Source: Superficieibacter electus (GTDB lineage: Bacteria > Pseudomonadota > Gammaproteobacteria > Enterobacterales > Enterobacteriaceae). From it: a stretch of DNA of 64,000 nucleotides. Positions 41,709-52,445 of the stretch are shown one piece after another. The notes below the pieces were generated by a model, which saw only the letters and a program-made list of their open reading frames with translations, did not search any database and was not told where the DNA came from. Where the stretch lies: assembly GCF_002915575.1 (NCBI RefSeq), contig NZ_PQGD01000007.1, positions 156,776-220,775 on the forward strand. The letters run 5' to 3'. Within the stretch, counting starts at the first letter, position 1; the number at the start of each line of letters is the position of its first letter. The translations under genes were made by a program, and so were the position numbers.

Positions 41709-42857
41709 TTACCCGTTGACGACCTCGTTACCATTAACGATGGTCTTGATAATCTTATAATCGCGCGTGAAAGCGGTCAGGTTGGCGACCATTCCCGGTG
41801 CAATACTGCCCAACTGCTTATCTACGCCAATCGCCCGTGCCGGATAAAGGGTTGCCATCCGCAGCGCTTCATCCAGAGCGAGGTTCACGTGTTCAACCAG
41901 ATTGCGAACGCCCTCAATCATGGTCAGCGACGAGCCGCTCAGCGTGCCGTTTTCGTCCACGCACAGTCCATTACGGTAGTATATTGTTTTACCAGCAAAA
42001 ATGAACTGATCAATATCTGCCCCGGCAGGAGCCGTTGCGTCTGTTACCAGACAAAGTTTATCGCCTTTCAGGCGTTTAGCGTTACGAATATTCACATAAT
42101 CAACGTGAAGTCCGTCAGCAATAATGCCACACCAGATATCCGGCTCGTCAAAAATAGCGCCAATCAGACCCGGCTCGCGGCCGCTGATGTAGGGCATGGC
42201 GTTATACAGATGGGTCGCGAAGGTGATACCGGCACGAAAACCTCTTTTTGCCTCTTTAACCGTGGCATTCGAGTGCCCGGCGGAAACGACGATGCCCGCG
42301 GCTGCCAGTTTTGTTATTATCTCAGGCGCAACCTGCTCTGGCGCAAGGGTGAGTTTGGTGATGACATCAGCGTTTTCGCACAGGAAATCGACCAGCTTGT
42401 CATCCGGCGTGCGGACAAACTGCGGGTTATGGGTGCCTTTTTTGACGATGTTTAACCACGGTCCTTCCAGATGCAGGCCCAGCGCCTGGTGCGGGTGTTT
42501 TGCCAGGTACTCACGCATCACGCGCACGCCCTGTTTCATCAGATCGTCACTGGTAGTGATGAGCGTTGGCAGATAGCTGGTGCAGCCGGATTTTTCATTC
42601 GCACGCTGCATGATTTCCAGCGTCTCAACGCTGACTGCCTCGGCAGTATCATTGAACTGCACGCCGCCGCAGCCATTTAACTGGACATCAATAAAACCGG
42701 GGGAGACGATGGCCCCGTGTAGCGAGCGCTGCTCAATATCAGCGGGCAGCTCTGCCAGCGGACAAAGCCGTTCGATAAGCCCATTGGCGATAACGATCGC
42801 ATGGTCATCAAGGATTTCGTGACCGGTATAAATCCGGCCGTGGGTTAATGCATACAT
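41709..42857 (-). CDS. nagA: N-acetylglucosamine-6-phosphate deacetylase
   Basis: 382-residue amidohydrolase that turns GlcNAc-6-P into GlcN-6-P and acetate. Metal and catalytic residues: Glu in HLEGPWL, His in SAGHSNAT, His in THLYNAM, Asp in VTDATAPAG. The start at 42857 gives the E. coli length; an in-frame start 18 bases upstream is less likely. Confidence 0.98.
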   Translation of the reverse strand: MYALTHGRIYTGHEILDDHAIVIANGLIERLCPLAELPADIEQRSLHGAIVSPGFIDVQLNGCGGVQFNDTAEAVSVETLEIMQRANEKSGCTSYLPTLITTSDDLMKQGVRVMREYLAKHPHQALGLHLEGPWLNIVKKGTHNPQFVRTPDDKLVDFLCENADVITKLTLAPEQVAPEIITKLAAAGIVVSAGHSNATVKEAKRGFRAGITFATHLYNAMPYISGREPGLIGAIFDEPDIWCGIIADGLHVDYVNIRNAKRLKGDKLCLVTDATAPAGADIDQFIFAGKTIYYRNGLCVDENGTLSGSSLTMIEGVRNLVEHVNLALDEALRMATLYPARAIGVDKQLGSIAPGMVANLTAFTRDYKIIKTIVNGNEVVNG

Positions 42858-42914
42858 TTTGACCCCCGGTGGCAAAAATAACCGTCCTGCATACTGACTC
42901 AGGACGGTAGGATA

Positions 42915-43715
42915 TTACAGACCTTTGATATTTTCAGCTTCTAACTCGTTGAAGTATTTCAGCGTTTTTACTTTTAGTTCCATGGTGGAAGGTTCGTCAC
43001 ACACCACAATGGCTTTAGGATGTAACTGCAGACAGCTAATGGTCCACATGTGGTTAACATTACCTTCAACCGCCGCTTGCAGCGCCTGCGCTTTTACGCC
43101 GCCCAGCACCAGGATCATCACTTCTTCAGCATCCAGCAGCGTGCCAACGCCGACGGTCAGGGCATATTTTGGCACCTGATTAACGTCATTATCAAAGAAA
43201 CGAGAGTTTGCCACACGGGTGTCATGGGTCAGCGTTTTAATACGGGTGCGCGATGCCAGCGAGGAAGCCGGTTCGTTAAAGGCGATATGTCCGTCATTGC
43301 CTACGCCGCCCATAAACAGGTGGATTTTACCGTAGGAACGAATTTTATCTTCATAGCGGCGGCATTCTGCGTCAATATCTGGCGCGTTACCATTCAGCAG
43401 GTTGATGTTTTCAGCCGGGATATCAACGTGATCGAAAAAGTTATGGTGCATAAAGCTGTAATAGCTTTCCGGATGTTCTTTCGGCAGGCCAACGTATTCA
43501 TCCATGTTGAAGGTCACGACATGTTTGAAACTCACTTCGCCTGCTTTATGCATCTCAACCAGCGCTTTATAGGCGGTCAGCGGAGTACCACCCGTCGGCA
43601 GACCAAGAATGAATGGACGATCCGCGGTCGGTTTAAAAGCATTGATGCGGTTTACGATATGGCGTGCTGCCCATTTTCCGACCTGCTCTGCAGTTGCCAG
43701 TGGAATCAGTCTCAT
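42915..43715 (-). CDS. nagB: glucosamine-6-phosphate deaminase
   Basis: 266-residue enzyme giving fructose-6-P and ammonia, allosterically switched on by GlcNAc-6-P. Catalytic region [10 protein letters not shown] (Asp72), phosphate loop [12 protein letters not shown] and [14 protein letters not shown]. First gene of nagBACD, divergent from nagE across a shared control region. Confidence 0.99.
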   Translation of the reverse strand: MRLIPLATAEQVGKWAARHIVNRINAFKPTADRPFILGLPTGGTPLTAYKALVEMHKAGEVSFKHVVTFNMDEYVGLPKEHPESYYSFMHHNFFDHVDIPAENINLLNGNAPDIDAECRRYEDKIRSYGKIHLFMGGVGNDGHIAFNEPASSLASRTRIKTLTHDTRVANSRFFDNDVNQVPKYALTVGVGTLLDAEEVMILVLGGVKAQALQAAVEGNVNHMWTISCLQLHPKAIVVCDEPSTMELKVKTLKYFNELEAENIKGL

Positions 43716-43814
43716 TGTTCACCTCTAAGTATAAGAAAAAAGTGTGCAGATTGAGCGTCTGTGCAGTGATAAGAGTAATGCACTTTGCCACTGACCGGGA
43801 TAAATCTGCCTTGA

Positions 43815-43833
43815 TTTTTTGAATGATAAAATA
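43815..43833. promoter_or_regulatory. NagC operator near nagB
   Basis: TTTTTTGAATGATAAAATA, the known nagB-side NagC box of E. coli. It pairs with the nagE-side box about 95 bp away to form a repression loop. Confidence 0.85.
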
Positions 43834-43876
43834 AGTTTTATTGCATGGCCAGCATTATGCCGTGTTGCAAACGATA

Positions 43877-43898
43877 TTTGGTGATTAAAATCACAAAA
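43877..43898. promoter_or_regulatory. CRP site between nagB and nagE
   Basis: GGTGATTAAAATCACA, a near-palindromic cAMP-CRP site midway between the two NagC boxes. It activates both nagE and nagB as in E. coli. Confidence 0.85.
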
Positions 43899-43910
43899 AA
43901 TACGGATTTA

Positions 43911-43929
43911 ATTTGCGATACGAATTAAT
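43911..43929. promoter_or_regulatory. NagC operator near nagE
   Basis: ATTTGCGATACGAATTAAT, the high-affinity nagE-side NagC box, upstream of nagE. Confidence 0.88.
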
Positions 43930-44039
43930 TTTGCAGAGAATCATAATTCATATGAATGAAATCGATGATCGTAGCATCTGTCTCACAATAAAAAGGCTGT
44001 CTTAAACGAGCCTTATCAGGGTTACTCAGGGGGAATGAC

Positions 44040-45992
44040 ATGAACGTTTTAGGCTTTTTTCAGCGGCTGGGCAGGGCGTTACAGCTGCCTATCGCTGTAC
44101 TACCGGTTGCAGCGCTCTTATTGCGATTCGGGCAACCCGATCTGCTGAATGTGCCGTTCATCGCGCAGGCGGGTGGCGCGATTTTTGATAACCTGGCGCT
44201 AATTTTTGCTATCGGTGTCGCATCCAGCTGGTCGAAAGACAGTGCGGGTGCGGCTGCACTGGCAGGTGCGGTAGGATATTTTGTGCTGACCAAAGCAATG
44301 GTCACGATTAACCCGGAAATTAATATGGGCGTGCTGGCCGGTATTATCACCGGTCTGGTGGGGGGCGCAGTGTACAACCGCTGGGCGGATATCAAGCTTC
44401 CTGACTTCCTGAGTTTCTTTGGTGGCAAGCGATTTGTGCCGATTGCTACCGGTTTCTTCTGCCTGATCCTGGCCGCGATTTTCGGCTACGTCTGGCCACC
44501 GGTGCAACACGCGATTCATTCTGGTGGCGAATGGATTGTCTCAGCGGGTGCGCTGGGTTCCGGTATTTTCGGCTTTATTAACCGTCTGCTGATCCCAACC
44601 GGGCTGCATCAGGTACTTAATACCATCGCCTGGTTCCAGATCGGTGAATTCACTAATGCCGCAGGCGTGGTCTTCCATGGCGATATTAACCGCTTCTATG
44701 CCGGTGACGGCACTGCCGGGATGTTTATGTCCGGCTTCTTCCCAATCATGATGTTCGGTTTGCCGGGTGCTGCGCTGGCGATGTACTTTGCCGCGCCGAA
44801 AGCCCGTCGTCCGATGGTGGGTGGGATGCTGCTGTCAGTGGCTATCACCGCCTTCCTGACCGGCGTGACCGAGCCGCTGGAATTCCTGTTCATGTTCCTC
44901 GCGCCGCTGCTCTATCTCCTGCACGCGCTGTTGACCGGGATCAGTCTGTTTGTGGCGACCGCCCTGAACATTCACGCCGGGTTCTCCTTCTCCGCCGGTG
45001 CCATCGACTATGCGTTGATGTATAACCTGCCGGCCGCCAGCAGCAACGTCTGGATGCTGGTGGTGATGGGGCTGATTTTCTTCGCAATCTACTTTGTGGT
45101 CTTCAGCTTTGTGATCCGCATGTTCAACCTGAAAACGCCGGGCCGTGAAGATGAGGAAGCAGACATCGTTAAAGAAGAGGCTAACAGCAATACCGAAGAG
45201 GGGCTGACTCAACTGGCCACCAACTATGTTGCTGCCGTCGGTGGAACCGATAACCTGAAAGCTATTGATGCCTGTATTACCCGTCTGCGTCTGACTGTTG
45301 CCGATGCTGCGCTGGTGAACGATGCCATGTGCAAACGTCTGGGTGCCTCTGGCGTGGTGAAACTGAATAAACAGACCATTCAGGTCATTGTGGGCGCGAA
45401 AGCGGAATCGATTGGTGACGTCATGAAACGCGTGGTGGCGCGCGGTCCGGTCCCGGCAGCCTCGACGACTAGCGCGCCAACGGCGGTTGCACCCGCTGCG
45501 GCAAAACCGCAGGCCAGGTTGAATAACAGCGTGATCGCCGCACTGGTATCGCCTGTCACCGGTGAGATTGTGGCGCTGGATGCGGTGCCTGATGAAGCCT
45601 TCGCCAGCAAAGCGGTAGGGGACGGTGTGGCGGTGAAACCGACGGAAAAAACCGTGGTTGCTCCGGCGGCAGGTACCATCGTTAAGATCTTCAATACCAA
45701 CCATGCTTTCTGTCTGGAGACCGAAAACGGCGCGGAAATCGTGGTACACATGGGGATCGATACTGTGGCGCTCAATGGCCAGGGCTTCACGCGGCTGGTG
45801 GAAGAGGGGGCGAAAGTGGTGGCGGGTCAGCCGGTGCTTGAGCTGGATCTGGACTTCCTCAATGCTAACGCCCGCTCGATGATAAGCCCGGTGGTGTGCA
45901 GCAACAGCGATGATTTTAGTGCGCTGGTGGTTCAGGCGACGGGGCATGTGGTAGCCGGTCAAACGCCACTTTACGAGATCAGAAGTAAATAA
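44040..45992 (+). CDS. nagE: PTS N-acetylglucosamine transporter EIICBA
   Basis: 650-residue three-domain permease that imports GlcNAc as GlcNAc-6-P. EIIC: about residues 1-370 with many helices and the [18 protein letters not shown] motif. EIIB: phosphocysteine in [11 protein letters not shown] (about residue 412). EIIA: phosphohistidine in [11 protein letters not shown] (about residue 570). An Ala/Pro-rich linker joins EIIB to EIIA. It is divergent from nagB under shared NagC/CRP control. AGGGGGAATGAC gives a strong ribosome binding site. Confidence 0.99.
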   Translation: MNVLGFFQRLGRALQLPIAVLPVAALLLRFGQPDLLNVPFIAQAGGAIFDNLALIFAIGVASSWSKDSAGAAALAGAVGYFVLTKAMVTINPEINMGVLAGIITGLVGGAVYNRWADIKLPDFLSFFGGKRFVPIATGFFCLILAAIFGYVWPPVQHAIHSGGEWIVSAGALGSGIFGFINRLLIPTGLHQVLNTIAWFQIGEFTNAAGVVFHGDINRFYAGDGTAGMFMSGFFPIMMFGLPGAALAMYFAAPKARRPMVGGMLLSVAITAFLTGVTEPLEFLFMFLAPLLYLLHALLTGISLFVATALNIHAGFSFSAGAIDYALMYNLPAASSNVWMLVVMGLIFFAIYFVVFSFVIRMFNLKTPGREDEEADIVKEEANSNTEEGLTQLATNYVAAVGGTDNLKAIDACITRLRLTVADAALVNDAMCKRLGASGVVKLNKQTIQVIVGAKAESIGDVMKRVVARGPVPAASTTSAPTAVAPAAAKPQARLNNSVIAALVSPVTGEIVALDAVPDEAFASKAVGDGVAVKPTEKTVVAPAAGTIVKIFNTNHAFCLETENGAEIVVHMGIDTVALNGQGFTRLVEEGAKVVAGQPVLELDLDFLNANARSMISPVVCSNSDDFSALVVQATGHVVAGQTPLYEIRSK

Positions 45993-46018
45993 TTACAGCC
46001 ACTTCTGTGATGACTACC

Positions 46019-46050
46019 GCGGCGGGGGATTGACCTCCGCTGCTTTTTTT
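46019..46050 (+). terminator. intrinsic terminator after nagE
   Basis: GCGGCGG and CCGCTGC arms with an 11-base loop, followed by seven T. Confidence 0.82.
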
Positions 46051-46170
46051 GCCGTTAAATTCTGCAGAATTCTCCTCCTGTGCGTAATTTCCGTAACTAA
46101 TGGTTGTCTCCGGGACTGGCTTATAAGATCATACGCCGTTATCTGTTGTTTACGCTTTGAGGAACCCACG

Positions 46171-47838
46171 ATGAGTGAGGCAGAAGCCCGCCCGACTAAC
46201 TTTATTCGCCAGATCATTGATGAAGATTTGGCCAGTGGTAAGCATACTACCGTTCATACCCGTTTCCCGCCGGAGCCAAACGGCTACCTGCACATTGGGC
46301 ATGCAAAATCGATTTGCCTGAATTTTGGCATCGCTCAGGATTACCAGGGACAGTGTAACCTGCGTTTTGATGACACCAACCCGGCAAAAGAAGACATCGA
46401 ATACGTAGAGTCGATTAAAAATGACGTGCAGTGGTTAGGCTTTCACTGGTCGGGCGACATCTGCTATTCCTCGAACTATTTTGACCAGCTCCATCAGTAT
46501 GCTATTGAGCTGATTAACAAAGGTCTGGCCTATGTCGATGAGCTTTCGCCGGACGAAATCCGCGAATATCGCGGCACGCTGAAAGCGCCCGGCACCAATA
46601 GCCCGTATCGCGATCGCAGCGTAGAAGAGAACCTCGCGCTGTTTGAAAAAATGCGCAGCGGCGGTTTTGAAGAAGGTAAAGCTTGTCTGCGTGCCAAAAT
46701 CGATATGGCCTCGCCGTTTATCGTCATGCGCGATCCGGTTATCTACCGCATTAAATTTGCCGATCATCACCAGACCGGCAGCAAGTGGTGCATCTATCCG
46801 ATGTACGACTTTACTCACTGCATCAGCGATGCGCTGGAAGGCATTACCCATTCGCTGTGTACCCTTGAGTTCCAGGACAACCGTCGTTTATACGACTGGG
46901 TGCTGGATAACATCACGATCCCCGTTCACCCGCGTCAGTACGAATTCTCGCGTCTGAATCTGGAATACACCGTGATGTCCAAGCGTAAGCTGAATCTGCT
47001 GGTGACTGACAAGCACGTGGAAGGCTGGGACGATCCGCGTATGCCGACCATCTCCGGTCTGCGTCGTCGCGGCTATACTGCCGCTTCCATTCGTGAGTTC
47101 TGTAAGCGCATCGGCGTGACTAAACAGGACAACACCATTGAAATGGCCTCGCTGGAATCCTGCATTCGTGAAGATCTGAATGAAAACGCGCCGCGTGCGA
47201 TGGCGGTGATCGATCCGGTGAAACTGGTCATCGAAAACTACCCGCAGGGCGAAAGCGAAATGGTTACTATGCCTAACCATCCGAACAAACCGGAAATGGG
47301 GACTCGTGACGTCCCGTTTAGCGGTGAGATCTGGATCGATCGCGCGGACTTCCGTGAAGAAGCTAATAAGCAATATAAGCGTCTGGTGCTGGGTAAAGAA
47401 GTTCGCCTGCGTAATGCTTATGTCATCAAGGCAGAACGTGTAGAAAAAGATGCGGAAGGTAACATCACTACCATCATTTGTTCTTATGACGCTGACACGC
47501 TGAGCAAAGATCCGGCTGATGGCCGTAAGGTGAAAGGGGTGATCCACTGGGTAAGCGCCACGCACGCGCTACCGGTTGAAATTCGTCTGTATGACCGTCT
47601 GTTCAGCGTGCCTAACCCGGGCGCTGCGGACGATTTCCTGACGGTTATCAACCCGGAATCGCTGGTTATCCGGCAGGGCTTTGCCGAGCCTTCTCTGAAG
47701 AATGCCATGGCGGGTAACGCGTTCCAGTTTGAGAGGGAAGGGTACTTCTGCCTGGACAGCCGCTACGCTAGCGCGGAAAAGCCAGTGTTTAACCGCACCG
47801 TTGGCTTACGTGATACCTGGGCTAAAATCGGCGAGTAA
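46171..47838 (+). CDS. glnS: glutaminyl-tRNA synthetase
   Basis: 555-residue class I synthetase. HIGH motif ([10 protein letters not shown]), KMSKS-type VMSKRKL, C-terminal two-barrel anticodon-binding domain. It charges the five tRNA-Gln genes of this window. ATG 46171 follows GAGGAACCC; the upstream open frame to 46030 is leader. Confidence 0.99.
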   Translation: MSEAEARPTNFIRQIIDEDLASGKHTTVHTRFPPEPNGYLHIGHAKSICLNFGIAQDYQGQCNLRFDDTNPAKEDIEYVESIKNDVQWLGFHWSGDICYSSNYFDQLHQYAIELINKGLAYVDELSPDEIREYRGTLKAPGTNSPYRDRSVEENLALFEKMRSGGFEEGKACLRAKIDMASPFIVMRDPVIYRIKFADHHQTGSKWCIYPMYDFTHCISDALEGITHSLCTLEFQDNRRLYDWVLDNITIPVHPRQYEFSRLNLEYTVMSKRKLNLLVTDKHVEGWDDPRMPTISGLRRRGYTAASIREFCKRIGVTKQDNTIEMASLESCIREDLNENAPRAMAVIDPVKLVIENYPQGESEMVTMPNHPNKPEMGTRDVPFSGEIWIDRADFREEANKQYKRLVLGKEVRLRNAYVIKAERVEKDAEGNITTIICSYDADTLSKDPADGRKVKGVIHWVSATHALPVEIRLYDRLFSVPNPGAADDFLTVINPESLVIRQGFAEPSLKNAMAGNAFQFEREGYFCLDSRYASAEKPVFNRTVGLRDTWAKIGE

Positions 47839-47878
47839 TCCGGATGGCTGGCTGTAAAGCGTCGCGTCGTGGAATGAT

Positions 47879-47971
47879 GCCTGGCGGCGCTTCGCTTGCA
47901 CAGATCTTCGATACGGATGTCATATGTTGATGTATCTGTATTTAGCAGCCGGGTAAGCGCAGCGCCACCCG
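47879..47971. repeat. BIME: two inverted REP units after glnS
   Basis: GCCTGGCGGCGCTTCGCTTG at 47879 and an AGCCGGGTAAGCGCAGCGCC unit at 47946 face each other. Same type as the element after ubiF. Confidence 0.88.
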
Positions 47972-47997
47972 ATTAACAAGCCAACATAGCCCACTCA

Positions 47998-48021
47998 CGC
48001 CGCGTAATGCGGCGTTTTTTT
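47998..48021 (+). terminator. intrinsic terminator of glnS
   Basis: CGCCGC-GTAAT-GCGGCG hairpin followed by seven T. Confidence 0.9.
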
Positions 48022-48055
48022 ATCCGTTAACCAGGCCAGACGATGCAGTAGAATC

Positions 48056-48075
48056 TATTCGCGTCGCGAATTAAT
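48056..48075. promoter_or_regulatory. distal NagC operator of chiP
   Basis: TATTCGCGTCGCGAATTAAT, a palindromic NagC box with the TTCGCG core. It lies 200 bp from the second box, a spacing suited to DNA looping. The rest of the 539-bp glnS-chiP gap should hold the chiP promoter. Confidence 0.85.
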
Positions 48076-48256
48076 TACTGGGTTTCTGCCGTTACGCATA
48101 AACTTCATTAATAACAATCATATAAATAACTTATTGTTTTGACATCAATCATTGCGTAAATCAGTGCGCTTCCACCCTTTTTAAAGTGTTACAAAATAAG
48201 ATGAATTATGTGCGCTTTATCATAGTCCTGTATTTTCCCCGCTAAAAAAGATTGAT

Positions 48257-48275
48257 AATTCGCGACGCGAAAAAT
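48257..48275. promoter_or_regulatory. proximal NagC operator of chiP
   Basis: AATTCGCGACGCGAAAAAT, the mirror partner of the box at 48056, as known for the E. coli chiP (ybfM) promoter. Confidence 0.85.
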
Positions 48276-48360
48276 ATTCTACCTTCCAGTATCCGGTCAC
48301 ATTTTTAGCTGGCTACTTTTTAATTTTATTTTTATCGCCGCGTAAGTCGGCGTTTTTAAA

Positions 48361-48370
48361 GTCAAAGAGG
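48361..48370 (+). promoter_or_regulatory. ChiX sRNA pairing site over the chiP ribosome binding site
   Basis: GTCAAAGAGG is a perfect 10-nt complement of the ChiX seed CCUCUUUGAC as I remember it. It includes the Shine-Dalgarno AGAGG of chiP, so pairing blocks translation unless chitobiose induces a decoy mRNA. ChiX itself is not in the window. Confidence 0.85.
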
Positions 48371-48377
48371 ATCACCC

Positions 48378-49784
48378 ATGCGTACGTTCAGTGGCAAACG
48401 TAGTACGCTGGCGCTGGCTATTGCCGGCGTCACCGCAATGTCTGGCTTTATGGCTTCTCCGCAGGCCAAAGCTGAAGGTTTTTTCGACGATTCAACCCTA
48501 ACCGGTGGTATCTATTACTGGCAGCGTGAACGTGACCGTAAAGATGTGACCGAAGATGATAAATACAAAGTTAACCTTTCCCATGCCACCTGGAACGCCA
48601 ACCTAGATTTCCAGTCCGGCTACGCTGCCGATATGTTCGGCCTCGATATTGCCGCCTTTACAGCCATCGAAATGGCTGAAAACGGTGATAGCGCACACCC
48701 GAACGAAATTGCGTTTTCGAAAAGTAACAAAGCCTATGATGAAGACTGGTCCGGCGATAAAAGCGGAATAAGTCTGTATAAGGCGGCGGCAAAATTCAAA
48801 TATGGCCCGGCCTGGGCGCGGGCAGGCTATATTCAGCCGACCGGACAAACGCTACTGGCTCCGCACTGGAGCTTTATGCCTGGTACTTACCAGGGCGCTG
48901 AAGCCGGAGCGAATTTCGACTATGGCGATGCCGGCGCGCTCAGTTTTTCGTATATGTGGACCAACGAATACAAATCCCCATGGCATCTGGAGATGGATCA
49001 TTTCTATCAGAATGACCAGAAGACCAATGTCGATTACCTGCATTCTATCGGCGCAAAATACGATTTTAAAAATAACTTCGTACTGGAAGCCGCTTTCGGA
49101 CAGGCTGAGGGCTATATTGATCAGTACTTTGCTAAAGCCAGCTATCAATTCGACGTAGCGGGTGGGCCTCTTACCACCAGTTATCAGTTCTACGGAACGC
49201 GCGACAAAGTTGACGATCATGGTACCAACGATATTTACGATGGTACGGCCTGGTTGCAGGCGCTGACGTTCGGCTATAAGGCCGCTGAGGTAGTTGATTT
49301 GCGCCTGGAAGGTACCTGGGTAAAAGCAGATGGCCAGCAGGGATATTTCCTGCAACGTATGACGCCGACCTATGCGTCATCTAACGGGCGGCTTGATATC
49401 TGGTGGGATAACCGTTCTGACTTTAATGCCAACGGCGAAAAAGCCGTCTTTTTTGGTGCAATGTACGATTTAAAGAACTGGGATCTGCCCGGCTGGAACG
49501 TGGGCGCTTCTTATGTTTACGCCTGGGATGCGAAGCCATCAACCTGGCAGCTTAACCCGGATGCTTACTACGATAAAGACAGAACGATTGAAGAGTCCTC
49601 TTACAGCCTTGATGCGGTGTACACCCTTCAGGATGGCCGGGCTAAAGGGACCATGTTCAAGCTTCACTTCACCGAATATGACAACCATTCCGATATTCCA
49701 AGCTACTCGGGCGGATACGGTAATATCTTCCAGGACGAGCGCGATGTGAAATTTATGGTCATCGCGCCATTTACTATCTTTTGA
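48378..49784 (+). CDS. chiP: chitooligosaccharide outer-membrane porin ChiP
   Basis: 468-residue OprD-family outer-membrane porin for chitobiose and longer chitooligosaccharides. Signal peptide ends AKA-EGFF; barrel strands rich in aromatic residues follow, and the C-terminal residue is Phe (APFTIF). Controlled by NagC and ChiX as noted. In E. coli chiQ follows, but here an IprA-like gene on the other strand takes its place. Confidence 0.97.
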   Translation: MRTFSGKRSTLALAIAGVTAMSGFMASPQAKAEGFFDDSTLTGGIYYWQRERDRKDVTEDDKYKVNLSHATWNANLDFQSGYAADMFGLDIAAFTAIEMAENGDSAHPNEIAFSKSNKAYDEDWSGDKSGISLYKAAAKFKYGPAWARAGYIQPTGQTLLAPHWSFMPGTYQGAEAGANFDYGDAGALSFSYMWTNEYKSPWHLEMDHFYQNDQKTNVDYLHSIGAKYDFKNNFVLEAAFGQAEGYIDQYFAKASYQFDVAGGPLTTSYQFYGTRDKVDDHGTNDIYDGTAWLQALTFGYKAAEVVDLRLEGTWVKADGQQGYFLQRMTPTYASSNGRLDIWWDNRSDFNANGEKAVFFGAMYDLKNWDLPGWNVGASYVYAWDAKPSTWQLNPDAYYDKDRTIEESSYSLDAVYTLQDGRAKGTMFKLHFTEYDNHSDIPSYSGGYGNIFQDERDVKFMVIAPFTIF

Positions 49785-49803
49785 TGTTGGCAATGATGAC
49801 TAT

Positions 49804-49832
49804 GCCCGGCAGCACGTGTTGCCGGGCTTTTT
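49804..49832 (+). terminator. terminator between chiP and the IprA-like gene
   Basis: GCCCGGCAGCACGTGTTGCC and GGGC form a long hairpin followed by five T. It ends chiP and could also slow transcription from the other side. Confidence 0.85.
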
Positions 49833-50442
49833 AATGGATATCAGGAAGAAAATTGATGCGGCCGAGCTTGCCTTTCACAACCTCAATCGCCTTTTGTTGA
49901 CGTAATAACGCCATTGATTTCATCACCATACTGCGTGACAGCTTCGTCGATTTCACTACAAAATCAGCCACATTAGTGTTATCCCTGATGAGCGGTTCTG
50001 ACTGGTCAAGCAGATGTATTGCACCCTGAACGCAGACCTGGCTGCTGTGACCCAATAGCAACTCTTCTCGCTGATATTGCCATGTGATGTGCTCCAGCAA
50101 GAGGGTATACACGTCGTGGTATGCCTGCTGATCGGCAATCTTATTAAAAAAATCTTCATTACTGACAAGTTGATAATGGCAATCGCCATTTGCCCGGATG
50201 GTGATAAATTGGCCGATCGTACCAGGTAATATCAGGCCGACGATGCATGGCGCTAACGCTCTGGTCACCAGCAACTCATCACGGCGTCGTAGCAACGAAT
50301 AATCTCCAGAGTAAAGCAGACAAACGGTATCCGCCTGGAATGTCAGATGGTTACGCCGCATCAAAAGGCGCTTATCAATGTCATTATCAAAAATAGCCAG
50401 AATATGGGCTAATGCCGTCTGGGGAGCGGGGAGTTGCAACAT
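49831..50442 (-). CDS. IprA/YaiV-like winged-helix transcription regulator
   Basis: 203 residues resembling the IprA (YaiV) group: an N-terminal cyclic-nucleotide-binding-like beta domain (about 1-110) without the residues that bind cAMP, and a C-terminal winged HTH (NVADFVVKSTKLSRSMVMKSMALLR, about residues 150-190). IprA controls oxidative-stress resistance in Salmonella, but this protein is only a distant relative and its targets are unknown. It is alone on the minus strand between chiP and fur, where E. coli has chiQ. Confidence 0.8.
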   Translation of the reverse strand: MLQLPAPQTALAHILAIFDNDIDKRLLMRRNHLTFQADTVCLLYSGDYSLLRRRDELLVTRALAPCIVGLILPGTIGQFITIRANGDCHYQLVSNEDFFNKIADQQAYHDVYTLLLEHITWQYQREELLLGHSSQVCVQGAIHLLDQSEPLIRDNTNVADFVVKSTKLSRSMVMKSMALLRQQKAIEVVKGKLGRINFLPDIH

Positions 50443-50567
50443 GACGCGATCCTTGTCAATTTACTGGCAAAATGACGCCATCTGAGACGGCTTGGGCAGG
50501 GTAATGTTAGCAGGCAAAAAAAAGAAAAATATTGATGAATTCTGAATATCAGAGAAGAGGAAAAAAT

Positions 50568-50593
50568 AAAAAGCCAGCCTGAAAGGCTGGCTT
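50568..50593 (-). terminator. terminator of fur
   Basis: Minus strand AAGCCAGCCTTTCAGGCTGG hairpin followed by CTTTTTATTTTT. Confidence 0.9.
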
Positions 50594-50601
50594 CGGTATG
50601 G

Positions 50602-51054
50602 CTACTTACTTACGCCTTCGTGAGCGTTTTCATCTTCACGGCAGTCGCCTTCAGCGCAATGGCCATAGAGATAAAGACTATGGTTGGTAAGACGAATACC
50701 GTGTTTTGCAGCAATTTCACGCTGGCGGGACTCGATAGAATCATCACTGAACTCAATGACTTTACCGCAATCGAGGCAAATCAGGTGATCGTGATGATGT
50801 TGTTGAGTCAGTTCGAAAACGGACTTTCCACCCTCAAAATTATGCCGGGTCACAATACCCGCATCGTCAAACTGGTTCAGTACGCGGTAAACAGTGGCAA
50901 GGCCAATTTCTTCGCCCATGTCAATGAGGCGTTTGTATAAGTCTTCCGCGCTGACATGATGATTGTCAGGTCCCTGAAGCACTTCCAGGATTTTCAACCG
51001 GGGAAGCGTGACTTTCAGGCCTGCTTTCTTTAATGCGGTATTGTTGTCAGTCAT
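50602..51054 (-). CDS. fur: ferric uptake regulator Fur
   Basis: 150-residue iron-dependent repressor. N-terminal winged HTH (LPRLKILEVLQ, HVSAEDLYKRL) and C-terminal metal-binding dimerisation domain with QQHHHDHLICLDCGKVIEF; the zinc cysteines are in LDCG and the C-terminal GHCAEGDC. Its translation is coupled to the overlapping leader peptide uof. Confidence 0.99.
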   Translation of the reverse strand: MTDNNTALKKAGLKVTLPRLKILEVLQGPDNHHVSAEDLYKRLIDMGEEIGLATVYRVLNQFDDAGIVTRHNFEGGKSVFELTQQHHHDHLICLDCGKVIEFSDDSIESRQREIAAKHGIRLTNHSLYLYGHCAEGDCREDENAHEGVSK

Positions 51055-51136
51055 GCGGAATCTGTCCTGTCGCTATAAGATTCACTCCCCTCAGGGAAGT
51101 ATTTAGAGAGAGTGCATCGGTCATAATGCCTCTCAT
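51047..51136 (-). CDS. uof: fur leader peptide Uof
   Basis: 29-codon ORF in another frame that overlaps the fur start by eight bases (stop at 51049-51047, fur ATG at 51054). It reads MRGI-MTDALSLNTS and ends QIPHD; an inner ATG at 51124 gives 25 codons. In E. coli translation of uof is required for good fur translation, and the sRNA RyhB pairs at the uof ribosome binding site, so iron starvation lowers Fur. The conserved reading frame here supports the same control. Confidence 0.85.
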   Translation of the reverse strand: MRGIMTDALSLNTSLRGVNLIATGQIPHD

Positions 51137-51344
51137 TATAGAACTGCCGTGCCTGAATGAAAACTGCAAGTATCAGACAAAGTTAGCGTTTAAAACGAGG
51201 TGGAAGGCGCAAAGCACCAGCCGACCTCGTTAAATCAGTGGCTATTGTACAGATATGTACTGAAAAGTTAAAAAATTGTAGCAATTATTTTGATTGCTTA
51301 TACCTATCAATAGGACGCAACCATTAGGTTACGTCATCGAGGCA

Positions 51345-51875
51345 TCAGGCATTGATAATATCGTTCAGGTGCAGCTCTTCAGAAACCTGTTTTACCCACT
51401 GCTCCACGCGTTCTGCAGTCAGCTCCGGCTGGCGATCTTCATCGATGGCCAGACCGACGAAATGATCGTCATCGACCAGACCTTTGGAGGCTTCAAAATG
51501 ATAACCGGCTGTCGGCCAGTGGCCGACAATCGTTGCGCCGCGCGGCTCAATGATATCGCGAATGGTGCCCAGGGCATCGCAGAAATACTCTGCGTAATCT
51601 TCCTGGTCGCCACAACCAAACAACGCTACCAGCTTACCATTAAAGTCTACCTCTTCCAGCGTCGGGAAGAAGTCGTCCCAGTCACATTGTGCTTCACCGT
51701 AGTACCAGGTGGGAATGCCCAGCAGCAGAATATCGTAGCCAGCGAGATCCTCTTTGCTGCTTTTAGCAATGTCATGGACATCGGCGACATCCTTGCCTAG
51801 CTGCTTTTGAATCATCTTCGCGATATTTTCGGTATTACCGGTATCACTGCCGAAAAAGATGCCTGTGATTGCCAT
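51345..51875 (-). CDS. fldA: flavodoxin 1
   Basis: 176-residue FMN electron carrier, essential in E. coli, serving methionine synthase, radical SAM enzymes (such as MiaB and LipA here) and the Suf/Isc-related reductions. FMN phosphate loop GSDTGNTENIAK at the N-terminus and aromatic FMN-contact loops (GIPTWYYGE, GCGDQEDYAEYF). Start ATG 51875 gives the E. coli length. It lies upstream of uof-fur on the same strand. Confidence 0.99.
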   Translation of the reverse strand: MAITGIFFGSDTGNTENIAKMIQKQLGKDVADVHDIAKSSKEDLAGYDILLLGIPTWYYGEAQCDWDDFFPTLEEVDFNGKLVALFGCGDQEDYAEYFCDALGTIRDIIEPRGATIVGHWPTAGYHFEASKGLVDDDHFVGLAIDEDRQPELTAERVEQWVKQVSEELHLNDIINA

Positions 51876-52025
51876 GAGTAAAATAACCTCTTGATACTTA
51901 TTGATATGGTGGTGGCGTATTGCACACGGATAAGGGCAATGATAGCAGAACAGAGAAGTACGCGGAAATAGCAATCATGCCCGACTGCACTCTGTGCTAC
52001 ATGAAAAGGGTGTTCAGGCTATTTT

Positions 52026-52319
52026 TTAGACAGTGCCTTGTCCGCGTAACTGCGCAAGCTGGTTCAACAAGATTTCTTCAATAAGCTCGCTGCGGCTGAT
52101 CTGGCGAGCATCCGCCAGTTCATTTAGTGCGTCCACCGCGTCAGCATTGAGTTTCAGTTCAACACGCTTCAGGCCGCGTACTTTGTCACGTTTCAACTGA
52201 TTACGCTTATTGATGCGTAACTGTTCATCACGCGCAAGGGGATTGGTTTTCGGTCTTCCCGGGCGACGCTCATTCGCGAACAGATCTAATGTCGTACGGT
52301 CCGTTTGTTCTTTTGCCAT
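52026..52319 (-). CDS. ybfE: LexA-regulated protein YbfE
   Basis: 97-residue basic protein with an AT-hook-like RRPGRPKTNPL and a ribbon-helix-helix-like C-terminal half (RVELKLNADAVDALNELADARQISRSELIEE). It is an SOS-induced gene in E. coli; I could not find a good LexA box in the 126 bp upstream here. Function unknown, likely DNA-binding. Start ATG 52319 gives the E. coli length. Confidence 0.93.
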   Translation of the reverse strand: MAKEQTDRTTLDLFANERRPGRPKTNPLARDEQLRINKRNQLKRDKVRGLKRVELKLNADAVDALNELADARQISRSELIEEILLNQLAQLRGQGTV

Positions 52320-52445
52320 GATTAAGAGTGACTTCGGGAGAAACAAGCAGCCGGGCTATTGCCCGGTTGGGTAGCGCGCCATCATACATCAGTGCAGGGA
52401 GCACGCCAACGTCCACAGGCAATCTGGCGCGCAGACGTTGTATTT

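Noticed and set aside
44835-45962. 375-codon minus-strand frame opposite nagE
   Set aside because: Antisense shadow of a highly expressed gene; extreme His/Arg/Gln content and no initiation signal.
52320-52400. LexA box upstream of ybfE
   Set aside because: I looked for CTG-N10-CAG near the start and found no AT-rich match, so I do not list one even though ybfE is SOS-regulated in E. coli.
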